A stretch of DNA of 64,000 nucleotides from assembly GCA_949128115.1 (NCBI GenBank), contig CASBRS010000021.1, forward strand, positions 1 through 64,000, read 5' to 3'. How positions within the stretch are numbered: the first letter of the stretch is position 1; every line of letters begins with the position of its first letter. The notes beneath the pieces were generated by a model. It searched no databases and was not told the DNA's origin. It was given only the letters and a program-made list of their open reading frames with translations. Shown here piece after piece: positions 52,001 to 64,000 of this stretch. Source of the DNA: Anaspis maculata. Lineage: Eukaryota; Arthropoda; Insecta; Coleoptera; Scraptiidae. The position numbers and the translations under genes were made by a program.

Positions 52001-55000
52001 TAACTTTTGGAGAAAAAATACCAGCGCCTCCAGATTTTCACAGAACCTATTTCTCAGGCTGCAGCACCTTTCGGCATAGGAAAACTACCCCTAAATCCAC
52101 CCCTTTGGAGGGGTGTTTTTGAAAAAAATCCCTATCTATCAAGAGGGTGGCTTTTTTTCATGCGTTCTTTCGCCAAAAAATACACAACCAACTTATCCAA
52201 GAAAATGCCAAGAATCAACCCCGCAAGTCTGATGCAGCCGACGCAGCAGTCGAAAGAGTGTTTCACCCCAGCTTGTCTATTCTGCATGCGGGTTAATAAC
52301 TTTTGGAGAAAAAATACCAGCGCCTCCAGATTTTTACAGAACCTATTTCTCAGGCTGCAGCACCTTTCGGCATAGAAAAACTACCCCTAAATCCACCCCT
52401 TTGGAAGGGTGTTTTTGAAAAAAATCCCTATCTATCAAGAGGGTGGCTTTTTTTCATGCGTTCTTTCGCCAAAAAATACACAACCGACTTATCCAAGAAA
52501 ACGCCAAGAATCAACCCCGCAAGTCTGATGCAGCCGACGCAGCAGTCGAAAGAGTGTTTCACCCCAGCTTGTCTATTCTGCATGCGGGTTAATAACTTTT
52601 GGAGAAAAAATACCAGCGCCTCCAAATTTTTACAGAACCTATTTCTCAGGCTGCAGCACCTTTTGGCATAGAAAAACTACCCCTAAATCCACCCCTTTGG
52701 AAGGGTGTTTTTGAAAAAAATCCCTATCTATCAAGAGGGTGGTTTTTTTATGCGTTCTTTCGCCAAAAAACACACAACCGACTTATCCAAGAAAATGCCA
52801 AGAATCAACCCCGCAAGTCTGATGCAGCCGACGCAGCAGTCGAAAGAGTGTTTCACCCCAGCTTGTCTATTCTGCATGCGGGTTAATAACTTTTGGAGAA
52901 AAAATACCAGCGCCTCCAGATTTTCACAGAACCTATTTCTCAGGCTGCAGCACCTTTCGGCATAGGAAAACTACCCCTAAATCCACCCCTTTGGAGGGGT
53001 GTTTTTGAAAAAAATCCCTATCTATCAAGAGGGTGGCTTTTTTTCATGCGTTCTTTCGCCAAAAAATACACAACCGACTTATCCAAGAAAATGCCAAGAA
53101 TCAACCCCGCAAGTCTGATGCAGCCGACGCAGCAGTCGAAAGAGTGTTTCACCCCAGCTTGTCTATTCTGCATGCGGGTTAATAACTTTTGGAGAAAAAA
53201 TACCAGCGCCTCCAGATTTTCACAGAACCTATTTCTCAGGCTGCAGCACCTTTCGGCATAGGAAAACTACCCCTAAATCCACCCCTTTGGAGGGGTGTTT
53301 TTGAAAAAAATCCCTATCTATCAAGAGGGTGGCTTTTTTTTCATGCGTTCTTTCGCCAAAAAATACACAACCGACTTATCCAAGAAAATGCCAAGAATCA
53401 ACCCCGCAAGTCTGATGCAGCCGACGCAGCAGTCGAAAGAGTGTTTCACCCCAGCTTGTCTATTCTGCATGCGGGTTAATAACTTTTGGAGAAAAAATAC
53501 CAGCGCCTCCAGATTTTTACAGAACCTATTTCTCAGGCTGCAGCACCTTTCGGCATAGGAAAACTACCCCTAAATCCACCCCTTTGGAGGGGTGTTTTTG
53601 AAAAAAATCCCTATCTATCAAGAGGGTGGCTTTTTTTTCATGCGTTCTTTCGCCAAAAAATACACAACCGACTTATCCAAGAAAATGCCAAGAATCAACC
53701 CCGCAAGTCTGATGCAGCCGACGCAGCAGTCGAAAGAGTGTTTCACCCCAGCTTGTCTATTCTGCATGCGGGTTAATAACTTTTGGAGAAAAAATACCAG
53801 CGCCTCCAGATTTTTACAGAACCTATTTCTCAGGCTGCAGCACCTTTCGGCATAGAAAAACTACCCCTAAATCCACCCCTTTGGAAGGGTGTTTTTGAAA
53901 AAAATCCCTATCTATCAAGAGGGTGGCTTTTTTTCATGCGTTCTTTCGCCAAAAAATACACAACCGACTTATCCAAGAAAACGCCAAGAATCAACCCCGC
54001 AAGTCTGATGCAGCCGACGCAGCAGTCGAAAGAGTGTTTCACCCCAGCTTGTCTATTCTGCATGCGGGTTAATAACTTTTGGAGAAAAAATACCAGCGCC
54101 TCCAGATTTTCACAGAACCTATTTCTCAGGCTGCAGCACCTTTCGGCATAGGAAAACTACCCCTAAATCCACCCCTTTGGAGGGGTGTTTTTGAAAAAAA
54201 TCCCTATCTATCAAGAGGGTGGCTTTTTTTCATGCGTTCTTTCGCCAAAAAATACACAACCAACTTATCCAAGAAAATGCCAAGAATCAACCCCGCAAGT
54301 CTGATGCAGCCGACGCAGCAGTCGAAAGAGTGTTTCACCCCAGCTTGTCTATTCTGCATGCGGGTTAATAACTTTTGGAGAAAAAATACCAGCGCCTCCA
54401 AATTTTTACAGAACCTATTTCTCAGGCTGCAGCACCTTTTGGCATAGAAAAACTACCCCTAAATCCACCCCTTTGGAAGGGTGTTTTTGAAAAAAATCCC
54501 TATCTATCAAGAGGGTGGTTTTTTTATGCGTTCTTTCGCCAAAAAATACACAACCGACTTATCCAAGAAAATGCCAAGAATCAACCCCGCAAGTCTGATG
54601 CAGCCGACGCAGCAGTCGAAAGAGTGTTTCACCCCAGCTTGTCTATTCTGCATGCGGGTTAATAACTTTTGGAGAAAAAATACCAGCGCCTCCAGATTTT
54701 TACAGAACCTATTTCTCAGGCTGCAGCACCTTTCGGCATAGAAAAACTACCCCTAAATCCACCCCTTTGGAGGGGTGTTTTTGAAAAAAATCCCTATCTA
54801 TCAAGAGGGTGGCTTTTTTTCATGCGTTCTTTCGCCAAAAAATACACAACCAACTTATCCAAGAAAATGCCAAGAATCAACCCCGCAAGTCTGATGCAGC
54901 CGACGCAGCAGTCGAAAGAGTGTTTCACCCCAGCTTGTCTATTCTGCATGCGGGTTAATAACTTTTGGAGAAAAAATACCAGCGCCTCCAGATTTTCACA

Positions 55001-58000
55001 GAACCTATTTCTCAGGCTGCAGCACCTTTCGGCATAGGAAAACTACCCCTAAATCCACCCCTTTGGAGGGGTGTTTTTGAAAAAAATCCCTATCTATCAA
55101 GAGGGTGGCTTTTTTTCATGCGTTCTTTCGCCAAAAAATACACAACCAACTTATCCAAGAAAATGCCAAGAATCAACCCCGCAAGTCTGATGCAGCCGAC
55201 GCAGCAGTCGAAAGAGTGTTTCACCCCAGCTTGTCTATTCTGCATGCGGGTTAATAACTTTTGGAGAAAAAATACCAGCGCCTCCAAATTTTTACAGAAC
55301 CTATTTCTCAGGCTGCAGCACCTTTTGGCATAGAAAAACTACCCCTAAATCCACCCCTTTGGAAGGGTGTTTTTGAAAAAAATCCCTATCTATCAAGAGG
55401 GTGGCTTTTTTTCATGCGTTCTTTCGCCAAAAAATACACAACCGACTTATCCAAGAAAACGCCAAGAATCAACCCCGCAAGTCTGATGCAGCCGACGCAG
55501 CAGTCGAAAGAGTGTTTCACCCCAGCTTGTCTATTCTGCATGCGGGTTAATAACTTTTGGAGAAAAAATACCAGCGCCTCCAAATTTTTACAGAACCTAT
55601 TTCTCAGGCTGCAGCACCTTTTGGCATAGAAAAACTACCCCTAAATCCACCCCTTTGGAAGGGTGTTTTTGAAAAAAATCCCTATCTATCAAGAGGGTGG
55701 TTTTTTTATGCGTTCTTTCGCCAAAAAATACACAACCGACTTATCCAAGAAAATGCCAAGAATCAACCCCGCAAGTCTGATGCAGCCGACGCAGCAGTCG
55801 AAAGAGTGTTTCACCCCAGCTTGTCTATTCTGCATGCGGGTTAATAACTTTTGGAGAAAAAATACCAGCGCCTCCAGATTTTCACAGAACCTATTTCTCA
55901 GGCTGCAGCACCTTTCGGCATAGAAAAACTACCCCTAAATCCACCCCTTTGGAAGGGTGTTTTTGAAAAAAATCCCTATCTATCAAGAGGGTGGCTTTTT
56001 TTCATGCGTTCTTTCGCCAAAAAATACACAACCGACTTATCCAAGAAAACGCCAAGAATCAACCCCGCAAGTCTGATGCAGCCGACGCAGCAGTCGAAAG
56101 AGTGTTTCACCCCAGCTTGTCTATTCTGCATGCGGGTTAATAACTTTTGGAGAAAAAATACCAGCGCCTCCAGATTTTCACAGAACCTATTTCTCAGGCT
56201 GCAGCACCTTTCGGCATAGGAAAACTACCCCTAAATCCACCCCTTTGGAGGGGTGTTTTTGAAAAAAATCCCTATCTATCAAGAGGGTGGCTTTTTTTCA
56301 TGCGTTCTTTCGCCAAAAAATACACAACCAACTTATCCAAGAAAATGCCAAGAATCAACCCCGCAAGTCTGATGCAGCCGACGCAGCAGTCGAAAGAGTG
56401 TTTCACCCCAGCTTGTCTATTCTGCATGCGGGTTAATAACTTTTGGAGAAAAAATACCAGCGCCTCCAGATTTTCACAGAACCTATTTCTCAGGCTGCAG
56501 CACCTTTCGGCATAGAAAAACTACCCCTAAATCCACCCCTTTGGAAGGGTGTTTTTGAAAAAAATCCCTATCTATCAAGAGGGTGGCTTTTTTTCATGCG
56601 TTCTTTCGCCAAAAAATACACAACCAACTTATCCAAGAAAATGCCAAGAATCAACCCCGCAAGTCTGATGCAGCCGACGCAGCAGTCGAAAGAGTGTTTC
56701 ACCCCAGCTTGTCTATTCTGCATGCGGGTTAATAACTTTTGGAGAAAAAATACCAGCGCCTCCAGATTTTCACAGAACCTATTTCTCAGGCTGCAGCACC
56801 TTTCGGCATAGAAAAACTACCCCTAAATCCACCCCTTTGGAAGGGTGTTTTTGAAAAAAATCCCTATCTATCAAGAGGGTGGCTTTTTTTCATGCGTTCT
56901 TTCGCCAAAAAATACACAACCGACTTATCCAAGAAAACGCCAAGAATCAACCCCGCAAGTCTGATGCAGCCGACGCAGCAGTCGAAAGAGTGTTTCACCC
57001 CAGCTTGTCTATTCTGCATGCGGGTTAATAACTTTTGGAGAAAAAATACCAGCGCCTCCAGATTTTTACAGAACCTATTTCTCAGGCTGCAGCACCTTTC
57101 GGCATAGAAAAACTACCCCTAAATCCACCCCTTTGGAAGGGTGTTTTTGAAAAAAATCCCTATCTATCAAGAGGGTGGTTTTTTTATGCGTTCTTTCGCC
57201 AAAAAATACACAACCGACTTATCCAAGAAAATGCCAAGAATCAACCCCGCAAGTCTGATGCAGCCGACGCAGCAGTCGAAAGAGTGTTTCACCCCAGCTT
57301 GTCTATTCTGCATGCGGGTTAATAACTTTTGGAGAAAAAATACCAGCGCCTCCAGATTTTCACAGAACCTATTTCTCAGGCTGCAGCACCTTTCGGCATA
57401 GAAAAACTACCCCTAAATCCACCCCTTTGGAAGGGTGTTTTTGAAAAAAATCCCTATCTATCAAGAGGGTGGCTTTTTTTCATGCGTTCTTTCGCCAAAA
57501 AATACACAACCGACTTATCCAAGAAAACGCCAAGAATCAACCCCGCAAGTCTGATGCAGCCGACGCAGCAGTCGAAAGAGTGTTTCACCCCAGCTTGTCT
57601 ATTCTGCATGCGGGTTAATAACTTTTGGAGAAAAAATACCAGCGCCTCCAGATTTTTACAGAACCTATTTCTCAGGCTGCAGCACCTTTCGGCATAGAAA
57701 AACTACCCCTAAATCCACCCCTTTGGAAGGGTGTTTTTGAAAAAAATCCCTATCTATCAAGAGGGTGGCTTTTTTTCATGCGTTCTTTCGCCAAAAAATA
57801 CACAACCGACTTATCCAAGAAAACGCCAAGAATCAACCCCGCAAGTCTGATGCAGCCGACGCAGCAGTCGAAAGAGTGTTTCACCCCAGCTTGTCTATTC
57901 TGCATGCGGGTTAATAACTTTTGGAGAAAAAATACCAGCGCCTCCAGATTTTCACAGAACCTATTTCTCAGGCTGCAGCACCTTTCGGCATAGAAAAACT

Positions 58001-61000
58001 ACCCCTAAATCCACCCCTTTGGAAGGGTGTTTTTGAAAAAAATCCCTATCTATCAAGAGGGTGGCTTTTTTTCATGCGTTCTTTCGCCAAAAAATACACA
58101 ACCGACTTATCCAAGAAAACGCCAAGAATCAACCCCGCAAGTCTGATGCAGCCGACGCAGCAGTCGAAAGAGTGTTTCACCCCAGCTTGTCTATTCTGCA
58201 TGCGGGTTAATAACTTTTGGAGAAAAAATACCAGCGCCTCCAGATTTTCACAGAACCTATTTCTCAGGCTGCAGCACCTTTCGGCATAGGAAAACTACCC
58301 CTAAATCCACCCCTTTGGAGGGGTGTTTTTGAAAAAAATCCCTATCTATCAAGAGGGTGGCTTTTTTTCATGCGTTCTTTCGCCAAAAAATACACAACCA
58401 ACTTATCCAAGAAAATGCCAAGAATCAACCCCGCAAGTCTGATGCAGCCGACGCAGCAGTCGAAAGAGTGTTTCACCCCAGCTTGTCTATTCTGCATGCG
58501 GGTTAATAACTTTTGGAGAAAAAATACCAGCGCCTCCAGATTTTCACAGAACCTATTTCTCAGGCTGCAGCACCTTTCGGCATAGAAAAACTACCCCTAA
58601 ATCCACCCCTTTGGAAGGGTGTTTTTGAAAAAAATCCCTATCTATCAAGAGGGTGGCTTTTTTTCATGCGTTCTTTCGCCAAAAAATACACAACCGACTT
58701 ATCCAAGAAAACGCCAAGAATCAACCCCGCAAGTCTGATGCAGCCGACGCAGCAGTCGAAAGAGTGTTTCACCCCAGCTTGTCTATTCTGCATGCGGGTT
58801 AATAACTTTTGGAGAAAAAATACCAGCGCCTCCAGATTTTCACAGAACCTATTTCTCAGGCTGCAGCACCTTTCGGCATAGAAAAACTACCCCTAAATCC
58901 ACCCCTTTGGAAGGGTGTTTTTGAAAAAAATCCCTATCTATCAAGAGGGTGGCTTTTTTTCATGCGTTCTTTCGCCAAAAAATACACAACCGACTTATCC
59001 AAGAAAACGCCAAGAATCAACCCCGCAAGTCTGATGCAGCCGACGCAGCAGTCGAAAGAGTGTTTCACCCCAGCTTGTCTATTCTGCATGCGGGTTAATA
59101 ACTTTTGGAGAAAAAATACCAGCGCCTCCAGATTTTCACAGAACCTATTTCTCAGGCTGCAGCACCTTTCGGCATAGGAAAACTACCCCTAAATCCACCC
59201 CTTTGGAGGGGTGTTTTTGAAAAAAATCCCTATCTATCAAGAGGGTGGCTTTTTTTCATGCGTTCTTTCGCCAAAAAATACACAACCAACTTATCCAAGA
59301 AAATGCCAAGAATCAACCCCGCAAGTCTGATGCAGCCGACGCAGCAGTCGAAAGAGTGTTTCACCCCAGCTTGTCTATTCTGCATGCGGGTTAATAACTT
59401 TTGGAGAAAAAATACCAGCGCCTCCAGATTTTCACAGAACCTATTTCTCAGGCTGCAGCACCTTTCGGCATAGAAAAACTACCCCTAAATCCACCCCTTT
59501 GGAAGGGTGTTTTTGAAAAAAATCCCTATCTATCAAGAGGGTGGCTTTTTTTCATGCGTTCTTTCGCCAAAAAATACACAACCGACTTATCCAAGAAAAC
59601 GCCAAGAATCAACCCCGCAAGTCTGATGCAGCCGACGCAGCAGTCGAAAGAGTGTTTCACCCCAGCTTGTCTATTCTGCATGCGGGTTAATAACTTTTGG
59701 AGAAAAAATACCAGCGCCTCCAGATTTTCACAGAACCTATTTCTCAGGCTGCAGCACCTTTCGGCATAGAAAAACTACCCCTAAATCCACCCCTTTGGAA
59801 GGGTGTTTTTGAAAAAAATCCCTATCTATCAAGAGGGTGGCTTTTTTTCATGCGTTCTTTCGCCAAAAAATACACAACCGACTTATCCAAGAAAACGCCA
59901 AGAATCAACCCCGCAAGTCTGATGCAGCCGACGCAGCAGTCGAAAGAGTGTTTCACCCCAGCTTGTCTATTCTGCATGCGGGTTAATAACTTTTGGAGAA
60001 AAAATACCAGCGCCTCCAGATTTTTACAGAACCTATTTCTCAGGCTGCAGCACCTTTCGGCATAGAAAAACTACCCCTAAATCCACCCCTTTGGAAGGGT
60101 GTTTTTGAAAAAAATCCCTATCTATCAAGAGGGTGGTTTTTTTATGCGTTCTTTCGCCAAAAAATACACAACCGACTTATCCAAGAAAATGCCAAGAATC
60201 AACCCCGCAAGTCTGATGCAGCCGACGCAGCAGTCGAAAGAGTGTTTCACCCCAGCTTGTCTATTCTGCATGCGGGTTAATAACTTTTGGAGAAAAAATA
60301 CCAGCGCCTCCAGATTTTCACAGAACCTATTTCTCAGGCTGCAGCACCTTTCGGCATAGAAAAACTACCCCTAAATCCACCCCTTTGGAAGGGTGTTTTT
60401 GAAAAAAATCCCTATCTATCAAGAGGGTGGCTTTTTTTCATGCGTTCTTTCGCCAAAAAATACACAACCGACTTATCCAAGAAAACGCCAAGAATCAACC
60501 CCGCAAGTCTGATGCAGCCGACGCAGCAGTCGAAAGAGTGTTTCACCCCAGCTTGTCTATTCTGCATGCGGGTTAATAACTTTTGGAGAAAAAATACCAG
60601 CGCCTCCAGATTTTCACAGAACCTATTTCTCAGGCTGCAGCACCTTTCGGCATAGGAAAACTACCCCTAAATCCACCCCTTTGGAGGGGTGTTTTTGAAA
60701 AAAATCCCTATCTATCAAGAGGGTGGCTTTTTTTCATGCGTTCTTTCGCCAAAAAATACACAACCAACTTATCCAAGAAAATGCCAAGAATCAACCCCGC
60801 AAGTCTGATGCAGCCGACGCAGCAGTCGAAAGAGTGTTTCACCCCAGCTTGTCTATTCTGCATGCGGGTTAATAACTTTTGGAGAAAAAATACCAGCGCC
60901 TCCAGATTTTCACAGAACCTATTTCTCAGGCTGCAGCACCTTTCGGCATAGAAAAACTACCCCTAAATCCACCCCTTTGGAAGGGTGTTTTTGAAAAAAA

Positions 61001-64000
61001 TCCCTATCTATCAAGAGGGTGGCTTTTTTTCATGCGTTCTTTCGCCAAAAAATACACAACCGACTTATCCAAGAAAACGCCAAGAATCAACCCCGCAAGT
61101 CTGATGCAGCCGACGCAGCAGTCGAAAGAGTGTTTCACCCCAGCTTGTCTATTCTGCATGCGGGTTAATAACTTTTGGAGAAAAAATACCAGCGCCTCCA
61201 GATTTTTACAGAACCTATTTCTCAGGCTGCAGCACCTTTCGGCATAGAAAAACTACCCCTAAATCCACCCCTTTGGAAGGGTGTTTTTGAAAAAAATCCC
61301 TATCTATCAAGAGGGTGGTTTTTTTATGCGTTCTTTCGCCAAAAAATACACAACCGACTTATCCAAGAAAATGCCAAGAATCAACCCCGCAAGTCTGATG
61401 CAGCCGACGCAGCAGTCGAAAGAGTGTTTCACCCCAGCTTGTCTATTCTGCATGCGGGTTAATAACTTTTGGAGAAAAAATACCAGCGCCTCCAGATTTT
61501 CACAGAACCTATTTCTCAGGCTGCAGCACCTTTCGGCATAGGAAAACTACCCCTAAATCCACCCCTTTGGAGGGGTGTTTTTGAAAAAAATCCCTATCTA
61601 TCAAGAGGGTGGCTTTTTTTCATGCGTTCTTTCGCCAAAAAATACACAACCGACTTATCCAAGAAAACGCCAAGAATCAACCCCGCAAGTCTGATGCAGC
61701 CGACGCAGCAGTCGAAAGAGTGTTTCACCCCAGCTTGTCTATTCTGCATGCGGGTTAATAACTTTTGGAGAAAAAATACCAGCGCCTCCAGATTTTCACA
61801 GAACCTATTTCTCAGGCTGCAGCACCTTTCGGCATAGGAAAACTACCCCTAAATCCACCCCTTTGGAGGGGTGTTTTTGAAAAAAATCCCTATCTATCAA
61901 GAGGGTGGCTTTTTTTCATGCGTTCTTTCGCCAAAAAATACACAACCAACTTATCCAAGAAAATGCCAAGAATCAACCCCGCAAGTCTGATGCAGCCGAC
62001 GCAGCAGTCGAAAGAGTGTTTCACCCCAGCTTGTCTATTCTGCATGCGGGTTAATAACTTTTGGAGAAAAAATACCAGCGCCTCCAGATTTTCACAGAAC
62101 CTATTTCTCAGGCTGCAGCACCTTTCGGCATAGAAAAACTACCCCTAAATCCACCCCTTTGGAAGGGTGTTTTTGAAAAAAATCCCTATCTATCAAGAGG
62201 GTGGCTTTTTTTCATGCGTTCTTTCGCCAAAAAATACACAACCGACTTATCCAAGAAAACGCCAAGAATCAACCCCGCAAGTCTGATGCAGCCGACGCAG
62301 CAGTCGAAAGAGTGTTTCACCCCAGCTTGTCTATTCTGCATGCGGGTTAATAACTTTTGGAGAAAAAATACCAGCGCCTCCAAATTTTTACAGAACCTAT
62401 TTCTCAGGCTGCAGCACCTTTTGGCATAGAAAAACTACCCCTAAATCCACCCCTTTGGAAGGGTGTTTTTGAAAAAAATCCCTATCTATCAAGAGGGTGG
62501 TTTTTTTATGCGTTCTTTCGCCAAAAAATACACAACCGACTTATCCAAGAAAATGCCAAGAATCAACCCCGCAAGTCTGATGCAGCCGACGCAGCAGTCG
62601 AAAGAGTGTTTCACCCCAGCTTGTCTATTCTGCATGCGGGTTAATAACTTTTGGAGAAAAAATACCAGCGCCTCCAGATTTTCACAGAACCTATTTCTCA
62701 GGCTGCAGCACCTTTCGGCATAGAAAAACTACCCCTAAATCCACCCCTTTGGAAGGGTGTTTTTGAAAAAAATCCCTATCTATCAAGAGGGTGGCTTTTT
62801 TTCATGCGTTCTTTCGCCAAAAAATACACAACCGACTTATCCAAGAAAACGCCAAGAATCAACCCCGCAAGTCTGATGCAGCCGACGCAGCAGTCGAAAG
62901 AGTGTTTCACCCCAGCTTGTCTATTCTGCATGCGGGTTAATAACTTTTGGAGAAAAAATACCAGCGCCTCCAAATTTTTACAGAACCTATTTCTCAGGCT
63001 GCAGCACCTTTTGGCATAGAAAAACTACCCCTAAATCCACCCCTTTGGAAGGGTGTTTTTGAAAAAAATCCCTATCTATCAAGAGGGTGGTTTTTTTATG
63101 CGTTCTTTCGCCAAAAAATACACAACCGACTTATCCAAGAAAATGCCAAGAATCAACCCCGCAAGTCTGATGCAGCCGACGCAGCAGTCGAAAGAGTGTT
63201 TCACCCCAGCTTGTCTATTCTGCATGCGGGTTAATAACTTTTGGAGAAAAAATACCAGCGCCTCCAGATTTTCACAGAACCTATTTCTCAGGCTGCAGCA
63301 CCTTTCGGCATAGAAAAACTACCCCTAAATCCACCCCTTTGGAAGGGTGTTTTTGAAAAAAATCCCTATCTATCAAGAGGGTGGCTTTTTTTCATGCGTT
63401 CTTTCGCCAAAAAATACACAACCAACTTATCCAAGAAAATGCCAAGAATCAACCCCGCAAGTCTGATGCAGCCGACGCAGCAGTCGAAAGAGTGTTTCAC
63501 CCCAGCTTGTCTATTCTGCATGCGGGTTAATAACTTTTGGAGAAAAAATACCAGCGCCTCCAGATTTTCACAGAACCTATTTCTCAGGCTGCAGCACCTT
63601 TCGGCATAGAAAAACTACCCCTAAATCCACCCCTTTGGAAGGGTGTTTTTGAAAAAAATCCCTATCTATCAAGAGGGTGGCTTTTTTTCATGCGTTCTTT
63701 CGCCAAAAAATACACAACCAACTTATCCAAGAAAATGCCAAGAATCAACCCCGCAAGTCTGATGCAGCCGACGCAGCAGTCGAAAGAGTGTTTCACCCCA
63801 GCTTGTCTATTCTGCATGCGGGTTAATAACTTTTGGAGAAAAAATACCAGCGCCTCCAGATTTTCACAGAACCTATTTCTCAGGCTGCAGCACCTTTCGG
63901 CATAGAAAAACTACCCCTAAATCCACCCCTTTGGAAGGGTGTTTTTGAAAAAAATCCCTATCTATCAAGAGGGTGGCTTTTTTTCATGCGTTCTTTCGCC

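Larger units (their letters stand above)
37728..64000. repeat. satellite array, 294-297-bp monomers, about 88 copies, open at the right edge
   Basis: Head-to-tail copies fill the rest of the window. Monomer length is set mainly by one T-run: GGTTTTTTTATGCG gives 294, GGC(T)7CATGCG gives 296 and GGC(T)8CATGCG gives 297. Recurrent single-base variants are linked into haplotypes (CATAGAAAA with TTTGGAAGGG; CATAGGAAAA with TTTGGAGGGG; TCCAAATTTTTA with CCTTTTGGCATAG). Each monomer contains a CACCCC..GGGGTG hairpin, perfect in one haplotype. All frames of 65-122 codons here, on both strands, are repeat by-products: the frame changes with each 296-bp unit and each carries a stop at GGCATAG. Location in heterochromatin or a centromere is an inference. 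Confidence 0.97.

Noticed and set aside
37828..63905. Dozens of 65-122-codon frames on both strands in the array, sharing the same protein
   Set aside because: They are produced by the repeated monomer. The frame shifts with each 296-bp unit, each has the same stop at GGCATAG, and synonymous constraint is not visible.
37728..64000. CRISPR-like array
   Set aside because: Units are contiguous 294-297-bp near-identical copies without unique spacers, in a eukaryotic context with no cas genes.
37728..64000. CENP-B box in the monomer
   Set aside because: No stretch in the monomer fits the known box pattern; TTTCGGCATAGAAAAAC is only superficially similar.

Overview
The window looks like a piece of an animal nuclear genome, most likely an arthropod and plausibly an insect. 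It is AT-rich with long non-coding stretches, and it has an intron-containing gene with GT..AG splice sites and AATAAA signals. It also carries an env-bearing Ty3/gypsy retroelement, LINE remnants, many long-inverted-repeat (foldback or MITE-like) elements and a large satellite array. Nothing bacterial was seen. Species cannot be named from the sequence.

Layout. 1-5.5 kb: intergenic DNA with a decayed LINE (about 3.2-4.6 kb) enclosed by nested inverted repeats, and a possible first exon at 47-115. 5.6-7.6 kb: the one convincing host gene, a two-exon Ly6/uPAR (three-finger fold) protein with signal peptide and probable GPI anchor; its single intron is almost entirely one 1.4-kb imperfect palindrome. 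7.7-9.7 kb: a 16-bp minisatellite and a 1,656-bp near-complete palindrome with TA flanks. 10.4-12.7 kb: non-coding DNA with repeated TTCCGAGAACAGGGG motifs, possibly the 3' LTR of the next element.

12.7-21.4 kb, minus strand: a Ty3/gypsy retroelement. Its pol (linker, RT, RNase H, integrase) is broken by one in-frame stop in the integrase. It has an intact 665-codon envelope glycoprotein that resembles, from recall only, the chuvirus-type glycoproteins rather than the usual errantivirus F-type env. Downstream of env are two more reading frames: a frame-interrupted membrane protein and a 255-codon protein of unknown function. A purine tract followed by AGTTA on the minus strand at 12,743-12,721 may mark the start of the 3' LTR, which would put both extra genes inside the element. 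22.5-23.5 kb: a gag zinc-knuckle segment and an aspartic protease, the protease split by a 146-bp palindromic insertion. About 1.1 kb of non-pol sequence separates it from pol, and no 5' LTR was found.

23.4-28.8 kb: tandem duplications, three back-to-back small palindromes, and a 5'-truncated non-LTR retroelement with a long open RT plus nuclease-like reading frame, itself flanked by inverted repeats. 28.8-37.7 kb: more foldback elements (31.1-32.4, 32.4-33.3, 35.0-35.8, 36.4-37.1 kb), one carrying a decayed THAP-like domain, plus LINE debris and a C-rich tract.

37.7-64.0 kb: a tandem satellite of 294-297-bp monomers, about 88 copies, continuing beyond the window. It has linked sequence haplotypes, local higher-order blocks and one decayed edge copy. 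The many short reading frames in it are by-products of the repeat. The two themes of the window are an unusually gene-rich endogenous retroelement and a dense field of palindromic elements bordering a satellite block.
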